From the NCBI GenBank assembly GCA_035533475.1, contig DATLTS010000033.1:1-32488 (forward strand): DNA of 32,488 nt, in the 5' to 3' direction. A program made the translations under genes and the position numbers. The notes under the pieces were generated by a model. That model saw only the letters and a list, made by a program, of their open reading frames with translations, was not told the origin of the DNA and did no database searches. Of this stretch, positions 23,973 through 30,546 are shown piece after piece; the stretch's first letter is position 1; every line of letters begins with the position of its first letter. The stretch comes from Mycobacteriales bacterium. GTDB lineage: Bacteria > Actinomycetota > Actinomycetes > DATLTS01.

Positions 23973-25094
23973 ATGGGTCGGGTCGTCGTCTTCGGAGCCA
24001 CCGGCTACACCGGAAACCTGGCCGCCCGCGCCTGCGCGGAACGCGGGCTGCGACCGGTGCTCGCCGGCCGGAACGAGGCCGGTCTCCAAGCTGCCGCCGC
24101 CGAGCTCGGCGGCCTGGAGATAGCGGTCGCCGACGCCGGGCGGCCGGACACCGTGCGCGCGCTCGTCCAGGCCGGCGACGTGCTGGTGACGACGGTCGGG
24201 CCATACCTCCGGTACGGGGAGCCGGCGCTGCGCGCCGCGGCCGCCGCTGGAGCACACTACCTAGATCTGACCGGCGAGACCGGCTTCATCCGGCGCGTCT
24301 TCGACGAGTACGGGACGGTGGCGGAGCGAGCCGGCGTCACGATGCTTCCCGCGTTCGGTCACGACTGGGTCCCGGGCAACCTCGCCGGAGCGCTCGCGCT
24401 CCGCGACGCCGGTGACACCGCCCGGCGACTCGAGATCGGCTATTTCGACTACCTGCCCGGCAAGGCATACACCGGCCTGCCGCCGAAGATGGCTAGCAGC
24501 GGCACCAAGGCAACGATGGCCAGCGACGCCAACAGCACGTCGTACGCCTTCCGCGGGGGCCGGCTCGTCCCGGAGCGGATGGCCCGCACGGTGCGCCGTT
24601 TCGTCGTGGACGGGCGAGGGATGCAAGCTGTCTCCGTCGGCGGCACGGAGCAGTTCGCCCTTCCCCGGCTCTTCCCGGCCCTGACCGAGGTCGAGGTGTA
24701 CCTGGGCTGGTTCGGGCAGGCGAGCCGGCTCGCCCAGGCGGCGTCCGCCGGTCAGCAGCTCGCCGAGCGGCTCCCCGGGGTCGCCGCGCTACGCGCCCGG
24801 TTGTTCGAGCGGGCCCTTGCGGTCACCGGTCAAGGACCCGCGCCCGGCGCCTTCGAACACGCCGAGTGCCGAACGGTCGCGGTCTGCCGGGACGGTGCGG
24901 GCCGGGAGCTGTCCCGGGTCGACCTGCGCGGACCAGCCGATGCGTACGCAGCCAGCGCCGACCTGTTGGCCTGGGGGGCCGAGCAGCTGGCCGCAGGGCG
25001 CATGCTGCGGGCCGGGGCGTGCGGCCCGGTCGACGCGTTCGGGCTCGACGCGCTGGAGTCTGGTGCCGCCCGGCTCGGCTACCACCCGCTCTGA
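23973..25094 (+). CDS. saccharopine dehydrogenase-like NAD(P)-binding protein
   Basis: A 373-residue protein beginning with a Rossmann nucleotide-binding motif, VVVFGATGYTGNLAARAC (GATGYTG at residues 8-14), then LAGRNEAGLQAAA. Next come TTVGPYLRYGEPAL and YLDLTGETGFI, the typical order in the saccharopine dehydrogenase NADP-binding family that includes mycobacterial trans-acting enoyl reductase-like proteins. No lysine-pathway neighbours are present, so lysine metabolism is unlikely. A lipid or acyl reductase role would suit the window. The ATG lies seven bases after the VOC gene's stop without a clear ribosome binding site, so translation is probably coupled to it. The two genes form an operon. 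Confidence 0.88.
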   Translation: MGRVVVFGATGYTGNLAARACAERGLRPVLAGRNEAGLQAAAAELGGLEIAVADAGRPDTVRALVQAGDVLVTTVGPYLRYGEPALRAAAAAGAHYLDLTGETGFIRRVFDEYGTVAERAGVTMLPAFGHDWVPGNLAGALALRDAGDTARRLEIGYFDYLPGKAYTGLPPKMASSGTKATMASDANSTSYAFRGGRLVPERMARTVRRFVVDGRGMQAVSVGGTEQFALPRLFPALTEVEVYLGWFGQASRLAQAASAGQQLAERLPGVAALRARLFERALAVTGQGPAPGAFEHAECRTVAVCRDGAGRELSRVDLRGPADAYAASADLLAWGAEQLAAGRMLRAGACGPVDAFGLDALESGAARLGYHPL

Positions 25095-25133
25095 CCGCCG
25101 CTGACCGCGGTTCACAGCCAGTGCACGCGGCTG

Positions 25134-25328
25134 TCATGGCATCGGCATCGGAGTTGGCAGTGCAAATTCCATCAAGGCTTCACTGAGACGGAGCGCCCGA
25201 TTGTGTGTCGGTGTCGCGGCAGGTGACTCATCGTCGAACTCGTGCGACGACTCCTCGACCGCGGCAACCGCGGAGTAGCCGACCTCACGCAGCTGAACGG
25301 CAATCGCGGTCGAGCAATGGTGGTCGAG
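25134..25328 (-). pseudogene. PIN-like toxin fragment
   Basis: The 341 bases between the saccharopine-like gene and the surface protein hold no intact gene. On the minus strand a frame without a start codon reads LDHHCSTAIAVQLREVGYSA (from 25328 down), then VAAVEE, and ends at a TGA at 25134-25136. This looks like the N-terminus of a PIN-like protein of the DUF5615 kind (Asp, hydrophobic strand, IA-x-x-LR-x-x-G). Sequence after about 25 residues is Ser/Glu/Asp-rich and no longer matches. The call is by memory of the pattern; it could be chance, but the amino-acid composition is unlike the neighbouring shadow frames. Confidence 0.4.
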
Positions 25329-25435
25329 CGCCGGGCCAGGGGGCGGCGGAAGGGCGGGAAGCGCTCATGCCTCACACCCCTGGCATGTCCGCCAACGGCC
25401 GAGCAGTTGCCATCGGCCCCAACCCTCACCGCCCG

Positions 25436-27103
25436 CTATGCGTCCGGCGTCCGGCCGATGCCACGCCGCCGCCGGAGGCCGTAGCCGCCGGCTATCAGCA
25501 GGACGAACGCGGTCAGCGGCACGGCGGTCGACAGCCCCGTCATCGCTAGCGCTCCGCGGCTCGCGGCCGGCGCGGTGCCGGGGGCCCCCTTGGCCGTCAT
25601 CGTCGGCGTGGTCGTGCCGGTGGTTCCGGTGATGGGGAGCGGCGTGAAGGTCTTGGTCTGGCTGGCATAGACCACCTCGCCGGTCACGGAGCCGTTCTTG
25701 GCGGGCAGCCGCGCGTTGTCGGCGTACGCGATTCCCGCCAGGTGCGTGCGCGGGTTGACCGCCAGCTCGAAGAAGTCGAGCAGGCTACGGTCGCTGCTGC
25801 CGGGGCCGACGCCGCACAGGATGCCCTGCAGACAGATGCCGCCCCGGTGGTTGGGCAGCGCCGAGAGCGCCTGGCTGGTGATGGTGGGGTGGGCCGTGTC
25901 GGCGGCGCGGACCTGCGCGAAGTGCGGGGTGTAGACACTCTTGTCGCTGCTCGGCACGCCGTTCGGCGACTCGTACCACGCGAGGTCGATGACCCCCGGG
26001 GATACCGCGGCGCCGGTGTTGTAGACCGTCGACCCGGGCCCGCTGATAGGCAGGTCGTCGAGCTTGATCGGTGCGCTCCAGTGCGCGCCCTTGTCCGTCG
26101 AGTAGGCGTAGTAGGTGTGGAACTTGTCCGTGCCGACGTTGCCCCTGTTGTCGTTGAACACGACGTAGACGTTGCCGGCCGGGTCGAGGAACCCCCACGG
26201 GAACAGGGTGCCGGTCTGTTCCTCCTTGCTCGGGTCGGTGGGATCCGGCTTGGCCACCACGGCGTACTTGTTGGTCCAGGTCTTGCCCGCATCGGCCGAG
26301 TGGGCGACGACCAGACCGTGTACCGGCCCGAACGGCGGCACCCCGACGGTGGGGTTGGCGTTGCTCTGGAGGTCGGAGATGGAGTAGACGACGTAGAGGT
26401 CCTTGCCGTCGGGGTCGACGAGGATGGGGCCGCTGAAGGTGTTGACGCCCTGGTCAACAAGCGACGCGGAGCTACCAGCGGTAGGACCGATCGCCGCTCC
26501 GGGCGCGGTCACCTGATCGGGGCTATTGACCAAGATCTGGTCGGCCGGAGACGTCGTCCAGGTCTTGCCGGCGTCCTTGCTGACGGCGATGAACTCCGCC
26601 TCAGCCACGAAGTCGTGGTAGACGAGGTAGGTGGTCTTGCCGTCGGGGGAGTGACCAAGCCACTGCCGGTCCTGCTCGGTTCCAGCCGAGCGTCCGGCGT
26701 CGAAGGTCTTGCCGTAGTCGTGCGAGATCTTGACGTTCGAGTCGGTGACTTCGAGATCGGCCGACAACAGGGTGCCGTCGGGGAGGAAATCGAGCGCGGA
26801 GTCGCCACCTCCGTTGGGTGAGGTGGTCGTGTTGGTGGTGAAGGAGTTGCCGTCGTTGGCCGAGAGCCAGTAGCTCACGCCGCCTCCGCCGGGCGTCGAG
26901 ATGGCGACGTGCCGGCCGTCCGGCGCGAGCGCGAGCGACGGTTCGCCGTAGTTCGGGGTCGCGCCCAGTCCCTGGGTGGTGAACCCGAAGGGTCCGTAGG
27001 GTCCGGTGTAGTCCGTCGCCGGTCCCGCCGCTGCCGGCACGAACGCCGTACCGACCCCGACGACGAGCAGAGCACCGGCCATCAGCACGCGGGCCCTACG
27101 CAT
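25436..27103 (-). CDS. sortase-anchored Asp-box (sialidase-like) surface protein
   Basis: A 555-residue exported protein. A signal peptide covers about residues 1-26 (RRAR, hydrophobic core, then PAAAGPAT). The body carries at least five Asp-box motifs (SANDGNSFT, SHDYGKTFD, SKDAGKTWT, SADAGKTWT, STDKGAHWS), the mark of six-bladed propellers as in sialidases and other BNR proteins. A Thr/Pro/Ala stretch leads to LAMTG (residues 519-523), a hydrophobic helix and a RRRRG tail: a sorting signal of the LAxTG type used by class E sortases. I see no proof of the sialidase Arg triad, so catalysis is open. The ATG follows GAGGAGGCGCC. No sortase gene is in the window. GC and codon use look like the core genes. 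Confidence 0.9.
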   Translation of the reverse strand: MRRARVLMAGALLVVGVGTAFVPAAAGPATDYTGPYGPFGFTTQGLGATPNYGEPSLALAPDGRHVAISTPGGGGVSYWLSANDGNSFTTNTTTSPNGGGDSALDFLPDGTLLSADLEVTDSNVKISHDYGKTFDAGRSAGTEQDRQWLGHSPDGKTTYLVYHDFVAEAEFIAVSKDAGKTWTTSPADQILVNSPDQVTAPGAAIGPTAGSSASLVDQGVNTFSGPILVDPDGKDLYVVYSISDLQSNANPTVGVPPFGPVHGLVVAHSADAGKTWTNKYAVVAKPDPTDPSKEEQTGTLFPWGFLDPAGNVYVVFNDNRGNVGTDKFHTYYAYSTDKGAHWSAPIKLDDLPISGPGSTVYNTGAAVSPGVIDLAWYESPNGVPSSDKSVYTPHFAQVRAADTAHPTITSQALSALPNHRGGICLQGILCGVGPGSSDRSLLDFFELAVNPRTHLAGIAYADNARLPAKNGSVTGEVVYASQTKTFTPLPITGTTGTTTPTMTAKGAPGTAPAASRGALAMTGLSTAVPLTAFVLLIAGGYGLRRRRGIGRTPDA

Positions 27104-27314
27104 GGCGCCTCCTCTCGGATCCGTACCGCGTGGTTCGACGCCATCGTCGCGACTCCTGCCGAGAATCAGCCCCGGTACGCGGACTCCTACGCCGGGACCC
27201 GTTCGGCCGGGGTGTCATCCTGTGGGGGCGATACCCCGCCTGCGACCGAGTTCCCAGCGAGGCAGCGGCTGGGTCCCCCTCGGGGGCCGAAACCGCGCGC
27301 GCGGAGGCTGCCGG

Positions 27315-27522
27315 GGCGAGGTCCTTGCCGCTCTGTGCGCGCTCGAAGCGCGAACCGGTTCGGGGGTGTTCACGCTCCGTGACGTGTTCGCCGAGATGCG
27401 TGCAGCCGGAACCAGCTATGCGGAGGCAACCGTGCCCAGCGCATGAAGGGCGAGCCTGAACGCCCGCCGTATGTGCAACCGGAGATGGGCCGGACGGAGG
27501 GGTTCTGCCGTCGGCGGCGTAG
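27315..27522 (+). pseudogene. broken winged-helix-like gene (DUF7669-type)
   Basis: Two reading frames together give a recognisable small domain. Frame one (27315-27440) reads GEVLAALCALEARTGSGVFT, LRDVFAEMRAAGTSYAEAT, then stops at 27444-27446. The next frame (from about 27434) continues QRMKGEPERPPYVQPEMGRT. Intact proteins that I recall have an extra piece like RTHVT between these halves, so about ten bases have been lost here with a frameshift. Such domains are annotated DUF7669 and resemble winged helices. The upstream 27104-27314 also reads protein-like in short blocks across two frames (ENQPRYADSYAG, VILWGRYPACDR) but cannot be assembled into a gene. Confidence 0.5.
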
Positions 27523-27552
27523 CTCGGGTCGAGCGGACGTGGGAGATGAGGA

Positions 27553-27740
27553 TCAAAAGGTCCAACGAGTGGCGCCGCCCGGTTCCTTGCTCATCACCGC
27601 GTATGCCTTTTCGGGGGTGAACTCGTAGACGTACCAGGGCGGCGGGCCGGCACTTGGGGCGCTGTCCTCGTGAGTGAAGCCGCCGTCGGCCACCGAAGGC
27701 GCCCACCCGCCGCCGGCGAACACCTTCGCGAGGCGCCGAC
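27553..27740 (-). pseudogene. C-terminal fragment of a PPOX-type flavoenzyme
   Basis: On the minus strand a frame with no usable start codon reads VFAGGGWAPSVADGGFTHED, then SAPSAGPPPWYVYEFTPEKA and KEPGGATRWTF before a TGA at 27553-27555. The SAPSAGPPPW block and the TRWTF ending match the C-terminus of pyridoxamine 5'-phosphate oxidase family proteins (FMN- or F420-binding split barrels). Homology fades upstream of about 27740, where the sequence becomes Pro/Arg-rich, so the N-terminal two thirds are missing. The interval 27741-27918 holds nothing else I can support. Confidence 0.6.
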
Positions 27741-27918
27741 CCGGACCTGAAATCCTGGTCTGCCGTGGAGTGCTCGTGACTGACGCTGGTGGTCTCGGGT
27801 CCTTCGCCAGCAGGCGATCGTTTCGTGGACTCGTGGGCGAATGTCGGCAGTCGCGCTTGCCCAGTGCCAGTTGGCAGCCGGGCGGAACACCCCCTCGCCG
27901 CGGATCCTCATCCGCCGT

Positions 27919-28302
27919 TCAGACCTGGATCACCGTCACGTCGGGCATCGCCTGGTAATCGCGATCCTGGGTGACGACGGGCAGTCCGCCGGCCACGGCC
28001 GTGGCAGCGATGAGAGCGTCCAACACGGGTACCCGGCGCCGTCGGCCGCGCAGATCGGCGACGAGACGTGCGAACACGCGAGCGACCTCGACGTCCACCG
28101 GGAGTGGATCCCACGTGGACTCGACGGCGGACAACGTGGCCAGCCGTGTCGCGCGTTCCTTCTTACCCGCTTGCAGGACGCCGAGAGTCAGCTCGGCCAC
28201 GGTGATCACCGAAACCTCGGTCTCGTCGACGCCGGCGAGTTCGCCCAAGGGCCGACCCTTCTCCGTGGCCACGAAGAAGGACGTATCGAGCAGCGCTTTC
28301 AC
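27919..28302 (-). CDS. vapC: VapC-type PIN-domain toxin
   Basis: A 127-residue PIN-domain ribonuclease, the toxin of a type II VapBC pair. The acidic metal-binding residues are in place: D6 (LLDTSFF), E37 (VAELTLG), D95 (PVLDALIAAT) and D113 (TQDRDY). Length is normal. The GTG start at 28302 overlaps the vapB stop as GTGA, so translation is coupled, which keeps toxin below antitoxin. VapC toxins cut tRNA or rRNA; the target here is unknown. It is intact, unlike the remnants to its left. Confidence 0.93.
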   Translation of the reverse strand: MKALLDTSFFVATEKGRPLGELAGVDETEVSVITVAELTLGVLQAGKKERATRLATLSAVESTWDPLPVDVEVARVFARLVADLRGRRRRVPVLDALIAATAVAGGLPVVTQDRDYQAMPDVTVIQV

Positions 28303-28544
28303 AGATCGTCCGTGGTGTCGGGCAGTGATTCGCGCACATCGCGCAGCAGCCCACGATCGGCTGCGCTGCGCTGGACCACCGCGAGCGCGGCTGCCAGGGG
28401 GACAGATCGACGGCGTCGCAGGGGGATGAGTTCCGCCACCGGCCGACGGTCAACCGTCACGGTCATTCGCTCACCTTGCTCGACGCGGCGCAGGACTTCA
28501 CTGACCCTATTGCGCAACTCTCGGACAGATACGGACACGGTCAT
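28299..28544 (-). CDS. vapB: Phd/YefM-family antitoxin of VapBC
   Basis: An 81-residue antitoxin. The N-terminal block VSVSVRELRNRVSEVLRRVE, followed by GERMTVTVDRRPVAELIP, is the DNA-binding Phd/YefM fold; the C-terminal 30 residues, ending in ESLPDTTDDL, would wrap the toxin. The ATG at 28544 is chosen over an upstream start 28 codons earlier, because the Phd domain begins there and a promoter-like element lies just before it. No Shine-Dalgarno is visible, so a leaderless transcript is possible. It overlaps vapC by four bases. Autoregulation through its promoter would be expected for this family. Confidence 0.9.
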   Translation of the reverse strand: MTVSVSVRELRNRVSEVLRRVEQGERMTVTVDRRPVAELIPLRRRRSVPLAAALAVVQRSAADRGLLRDVRESLPDTTDDL

Positions 28545-28552
28545 AGCCCAAG

Positions 28553-28582
28553 AGCGTAGCACATGTAGACACGCCGTGGTAA
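28553..28582 (-). promoter_or_regulatory. candidate vapBC promoter and operator
   Basis: Reading the minus strand, TTACCA (28582-28577) and TACGCT (28558-28553) are 18 bases apart, a reasonable -35/-10 pair with TAnnnT. The -10 ends eight bases before the vapB ATG, suggesting a leaderless or nearly leaderless transcript. A palindromic ACATGT (28561-28566) lies between them, flanked by repeated GTAG, and may be part of the VapB site. Confidence 0.35.
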
Positions 28583-28710
28583 GTGGAGACGAGGTGACTC
28601 GCACCCTTGCCAGCTCGCCCCCCGGCAACCGGGTGTCCCGCCCGGTCGAGGCCGGGGAGTTGATCGCGCCGTCACCGTTCTTCGACCGGGACGGGTGTAA
28701 TCGCCCGAGG

Positions 28711-29232
28711 TCAGCCCGGGCCGGTACCGGAGCTCACCGCGACCAGGTCGACGACGAAGATCAAGGTCTCGTTGGGGCCGACCGCGGGCGGGCTTCCCGC
28801 GGCTCCGTAGCCCAGGGCCGGAGGGATCACGATCTCCCTTCGGCCGCCGATCCGCATCCCGACGATGCCCTGCCCGAAGCCGGGCACCACCTGGGTCAAC
28901 GCGAATGTCGTCGGCTGCCCGGGCGTGTCCGTCCACGAGGCATCGAAAACCTTGCCCCCGGCGAAGTTCACGCCTTCGTACTGGATGGTGACCGTTTCGC
29001 TGGTACTGGTCACGAGGGTGCCGTGACCGACGACGATGTCGCTCGTCTCCAGCCGCGAGGGGGGCGCCCCGGTCGGCACCACGATCTTCGGCTCCGTCCC
29101 GAGTGCGGTACTCACCGAACCACCGATCCCGCCGGAGGACTGCGTCGCGGCGGGATGAGTCGATGCACCGCAACCGGCGAGGAGTCCGATCACGGACAGG
29201 CTGGCCAGGATCGTCACTGGGGAACTCCGCAT
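28711..29232 (-). CDS. FKBP-type peptidyl-prolyl isomerase lipoprotein
   Basis: A 173-residue exported lipoprotein. The signal peptide ends in the lipobox LLAGC (C21). A Ser/Thr/Gly linker follows, then an FKBP domain from about residue 62: TVTIQYEGVNFAGGKVFDAS, FALTQVVPGFGQGIVGM, GGRREIVIPPALGYGAAG and TLIFVVDLVAV. These contain the Tyr, Phe-Asp and Val/Ile-Pro residues that line the active pocket. It should speed proline isomerisation of proteins outside the membrane. ATG 29232 is preferred; a GTG one codon upstream is equally possible. A TAGGGT element ends six bases before the ATG. It is divergent from the phosphoesterase lipoprotein with only 37 bases between the two ATGs. The interval 28583-28710 downstream holds no gene. 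Confidence 0.92.
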   Translation of the reverse strand: MRSSPVTILASLSVIGLLAGCGASTHPAATQSSGGIGGSVSTALGTEPKIVVPTGAPPSRLETSDIVVGHGTLVTSTSETVTIQYEGVNFAGGKVFDASWTDTPGQPTTFALTQVVPGFGQGIVGMRIGGRREIVIPPALGYGAAGSPPAVGPNETLIFVVDLVAVSSGTGPG

Positions 29233-29269
29233 CACGCCACCCTACCGACGTACGGCATGCTTGCCAGAC

Positions 29270-30199
29270 ATGCACAGGGAACATGGCCGGTTCGGCCGCC
29301 CGGCGACGGTGAGCCTGCTGCTCGTAGCGCTGCTCGCCGCCGGGTGCAGCAGCGGAGCCCCGCCAGGCCCCGCACCCGCCGTCGAGGCTTCGGCCGCGGC
29401 CCGCGCTGCCACGATCTGCGGCCAACGTCCAGATCCACCCGCCCACTACCGCCACGTGGTGTGGATCTGGATGGAGAATCAGACCTACCGCACGGTGATC
29501 GGCTCGTCGGCCGCTCCCTACGAGAACGCGCTCGCGCGCGGCTGCGGTCTGGCCACCAACTATCACGGCGTCGGCCACCCGTCACTGCCCAACTACCTGG
29601 GCGCGACCGGGGGATCGACCTTCGGGGTGAACGCCGACGTCGACCCCGCTTCGCAACCGATCACCGGTACCTCGTTGTTCGCCCAGGTCAGCGCGGCGCA
29701 CCTGTCCTGGCGCAGCGAAGATGAGTCGATGCCGGCCAACTGCACCCGGCAAAGCAGCGGGCTGTACGCGGTCAAACACAATCCAGCGGTGTACTACTCC
29801 TCGCTCCGCGCCCAGTGCCATGCCGACGACGTGCCCTACACCGGGTTCGGGCCGACCCTGCCGTCGTTCACCTTCGTCGCCCCTAACCTCTGCAACGACA
29901 CCCACGACTGCCCGGTCTCGACCGGGGATACCTGGCTGGCGCGCAACCTCGGGGCGTTGCTCGCGAGCCGCGCGTATACGGCCGGCCAGACGGTCATCTT
30001 CATCACCTGGGACGAGGGTGAGAATTCGGCAAACCACATCCCGACGATCGTCGTTTCGCCGTCGACACCGCGCGGGGTCTCCGTCTCAACGCGGTTCGAC
30101 CACTACAGCCTGCTCGCCACCGCGGAGCAGTTGCTCGGCCTTCCCAGGCTCGGCGCCGCCGCCAGCGCGCCCAGCATGGTCGCCAGCTTCGGTCTCTGA
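29270..30199 (+). CDS. phosphoesterase/acid phosphatase-family lipoprotein
   Basis: A 309-residue exported lipoprotein with lipobox LLAAGC (C26). The mature part starts with YRHVVWIWMENQTY, where the ENQ segment is the conserved opening of the phosphoesterase family that includes AcpA-type acid phosphatases and phospholipase C-like enzymes. Further conserved blocks are GVGHPSLPNYLGATGG, FVAPNLCNDTHDC, VIFITWDEGEN and RFDHYSLLATAEQLLGLP. The metal-binding Asp/Glu/His residues in these blocks are present. It probably hydrolyses phosphomonoesters at the cell surface. The ATG at 29270 is preferred to a TTG three codons upstream; ribosome binding is weak. The divergent neighbour is another lipoprotein. 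Confidence 0.9.
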   Translation: MHREHGRFGRPATVSLLLVALLAAGCSSGAPPGPAPAVEASAAARAATICGQRPDPPAHYRHVVWIWMENQTYRTVIGSSAAPYENALARGCGLATNYHGVGHPSLPNYLGATGGSTFGVNADVDPASQPITGTSLFAQVSAAHLSWRSEDESMPANCTRQSSGLYAVKHNPAVYYSSLRAQCHADDVPYTGFGPTLPSFTFVAPNLCNDTHDCPVSTGDTWLARNLGALLASRAYTAGQTVIFITWDEGENSANHIPTIVVSPSTPRGVSVSTRFDHYSLLATAEQLLGLPRLGAAASAPSMVASFGL

Positions 30200-30209
30200 A
30201 CCGCGCGGA

Positions 30210-30381
30210 AGGGTGCACCCAGCAGCCAGTCGCCGCGCTGCGCCGCATAGTCCACGACCACGAGGGTTGGGCTGACGGGTCGCAACCCGCCGAGGCGGGA
30301 CTGCTGCATGTCTGGGAGGAAGCCGGCGTCCCAATCGTCGCTGACCAGGCGGCAGAGCTCGACCGCGAGCCGGCTCTCGTG
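30210..30381 (-). pseudogene. P-loop ATPase (STAND/NB-ARC-like) fragment
   Basis: Between the phosphoesterase stop and the fic promoter, the minus strand reads ESRLAVELCRLVSDDWDAGF (from 30378 down), then LPDMQQSRLGGLRPVSPTL, VVVDYAAQRGDWLLGAPF. The first part resembles the helix after a Walker A lysine (K-S/T-R-L-A-x-E-L-C) and VVVDYA a Walker B strand, as in NTPases of the STAND/NB-ARC kind. The Walker A glycines are missing: upstream the frame meets a stop at 30394-30396 within 15 bases. Downstream the match ends near 30210, next to the phosphoesterase gene's stop. Both ends have therefore been cut off. A larger parent, such as a defence-type NTPase, is inferred. Confidence 0.5.
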
Positions 30382-30421
30382 TCGGGTCGCGGGTTACTTG
30401 AACGTAGGGGTGCGGGTTGGA

Positions 30422-30448
30422 GTTCAGGTTATTCCGGAAAACCTGAAC
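30422..30448. promoter_or_regulatory. perfect inverted repeat upstream of fic, candidate operator
   Basis: Arms GTTCAGGTT (30422-30430) and AACCTGAAC (30440-30448) flank the 9-base spacer ATTCCGGAA, itself containing the palindrome TTCCGGAA. A further exact half-site lies at 30492-30500, and a weaker 7/9 match at 30394-30402. Such an arrangement is typical of a dimeric repressor site. The Fic protein's C-terminal helical region or an unlinked regulator could bind it; this is inference. A TAGGGT -10-like element (30468-30473) lies between the inverted repeat and the extra half-site. Confidence 0.6.
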
Positions 30449-30491
30449 GTGCGACGGCGCCTACAGCTAGGGTTGAACTACAAAGCTGTGA

Positions 30492-30500
30492 GTTCAGGTT
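30492..30500 (+). repeat. third copy of the GTTCAGGTT half-site
   Basis: An exact nine-base copy of the left arm, 70 bases downstream of it in the same orientation and 47 bases before the fic start codon. The shared context extends to GAGTTCAGGTT (30420-30430 and 30490-30500). Confidence 0.7.
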
Positions 30501-30546
30501 TCGGGCCTACGACCTGAGCCTGACGGCAAACGGCGGAGGCCGAGTA

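Noticed and set aside
25742-26821. Val/Gly/Asp-rich open frame antisense to the surface protein
   Set aside because: Repetitive composition is caused by the sense codons; the sense frame has a signal peptide, Asp boxes and a sorting signal.
28583-28710. Short plus-strand frame between vapB and the FKBP gene, opening at a GTG near 28593
   Set aside because: It continues antisense through the FKBP gene as low-complexity sequence and has no recognisable domain.
27841-29724. 627-codon open frame on the plus strand across vapBC, FKBP and the phosphoesterase start
   Set aside because: It runs antisense or out of frame through four well-supported genes and shows no domain.
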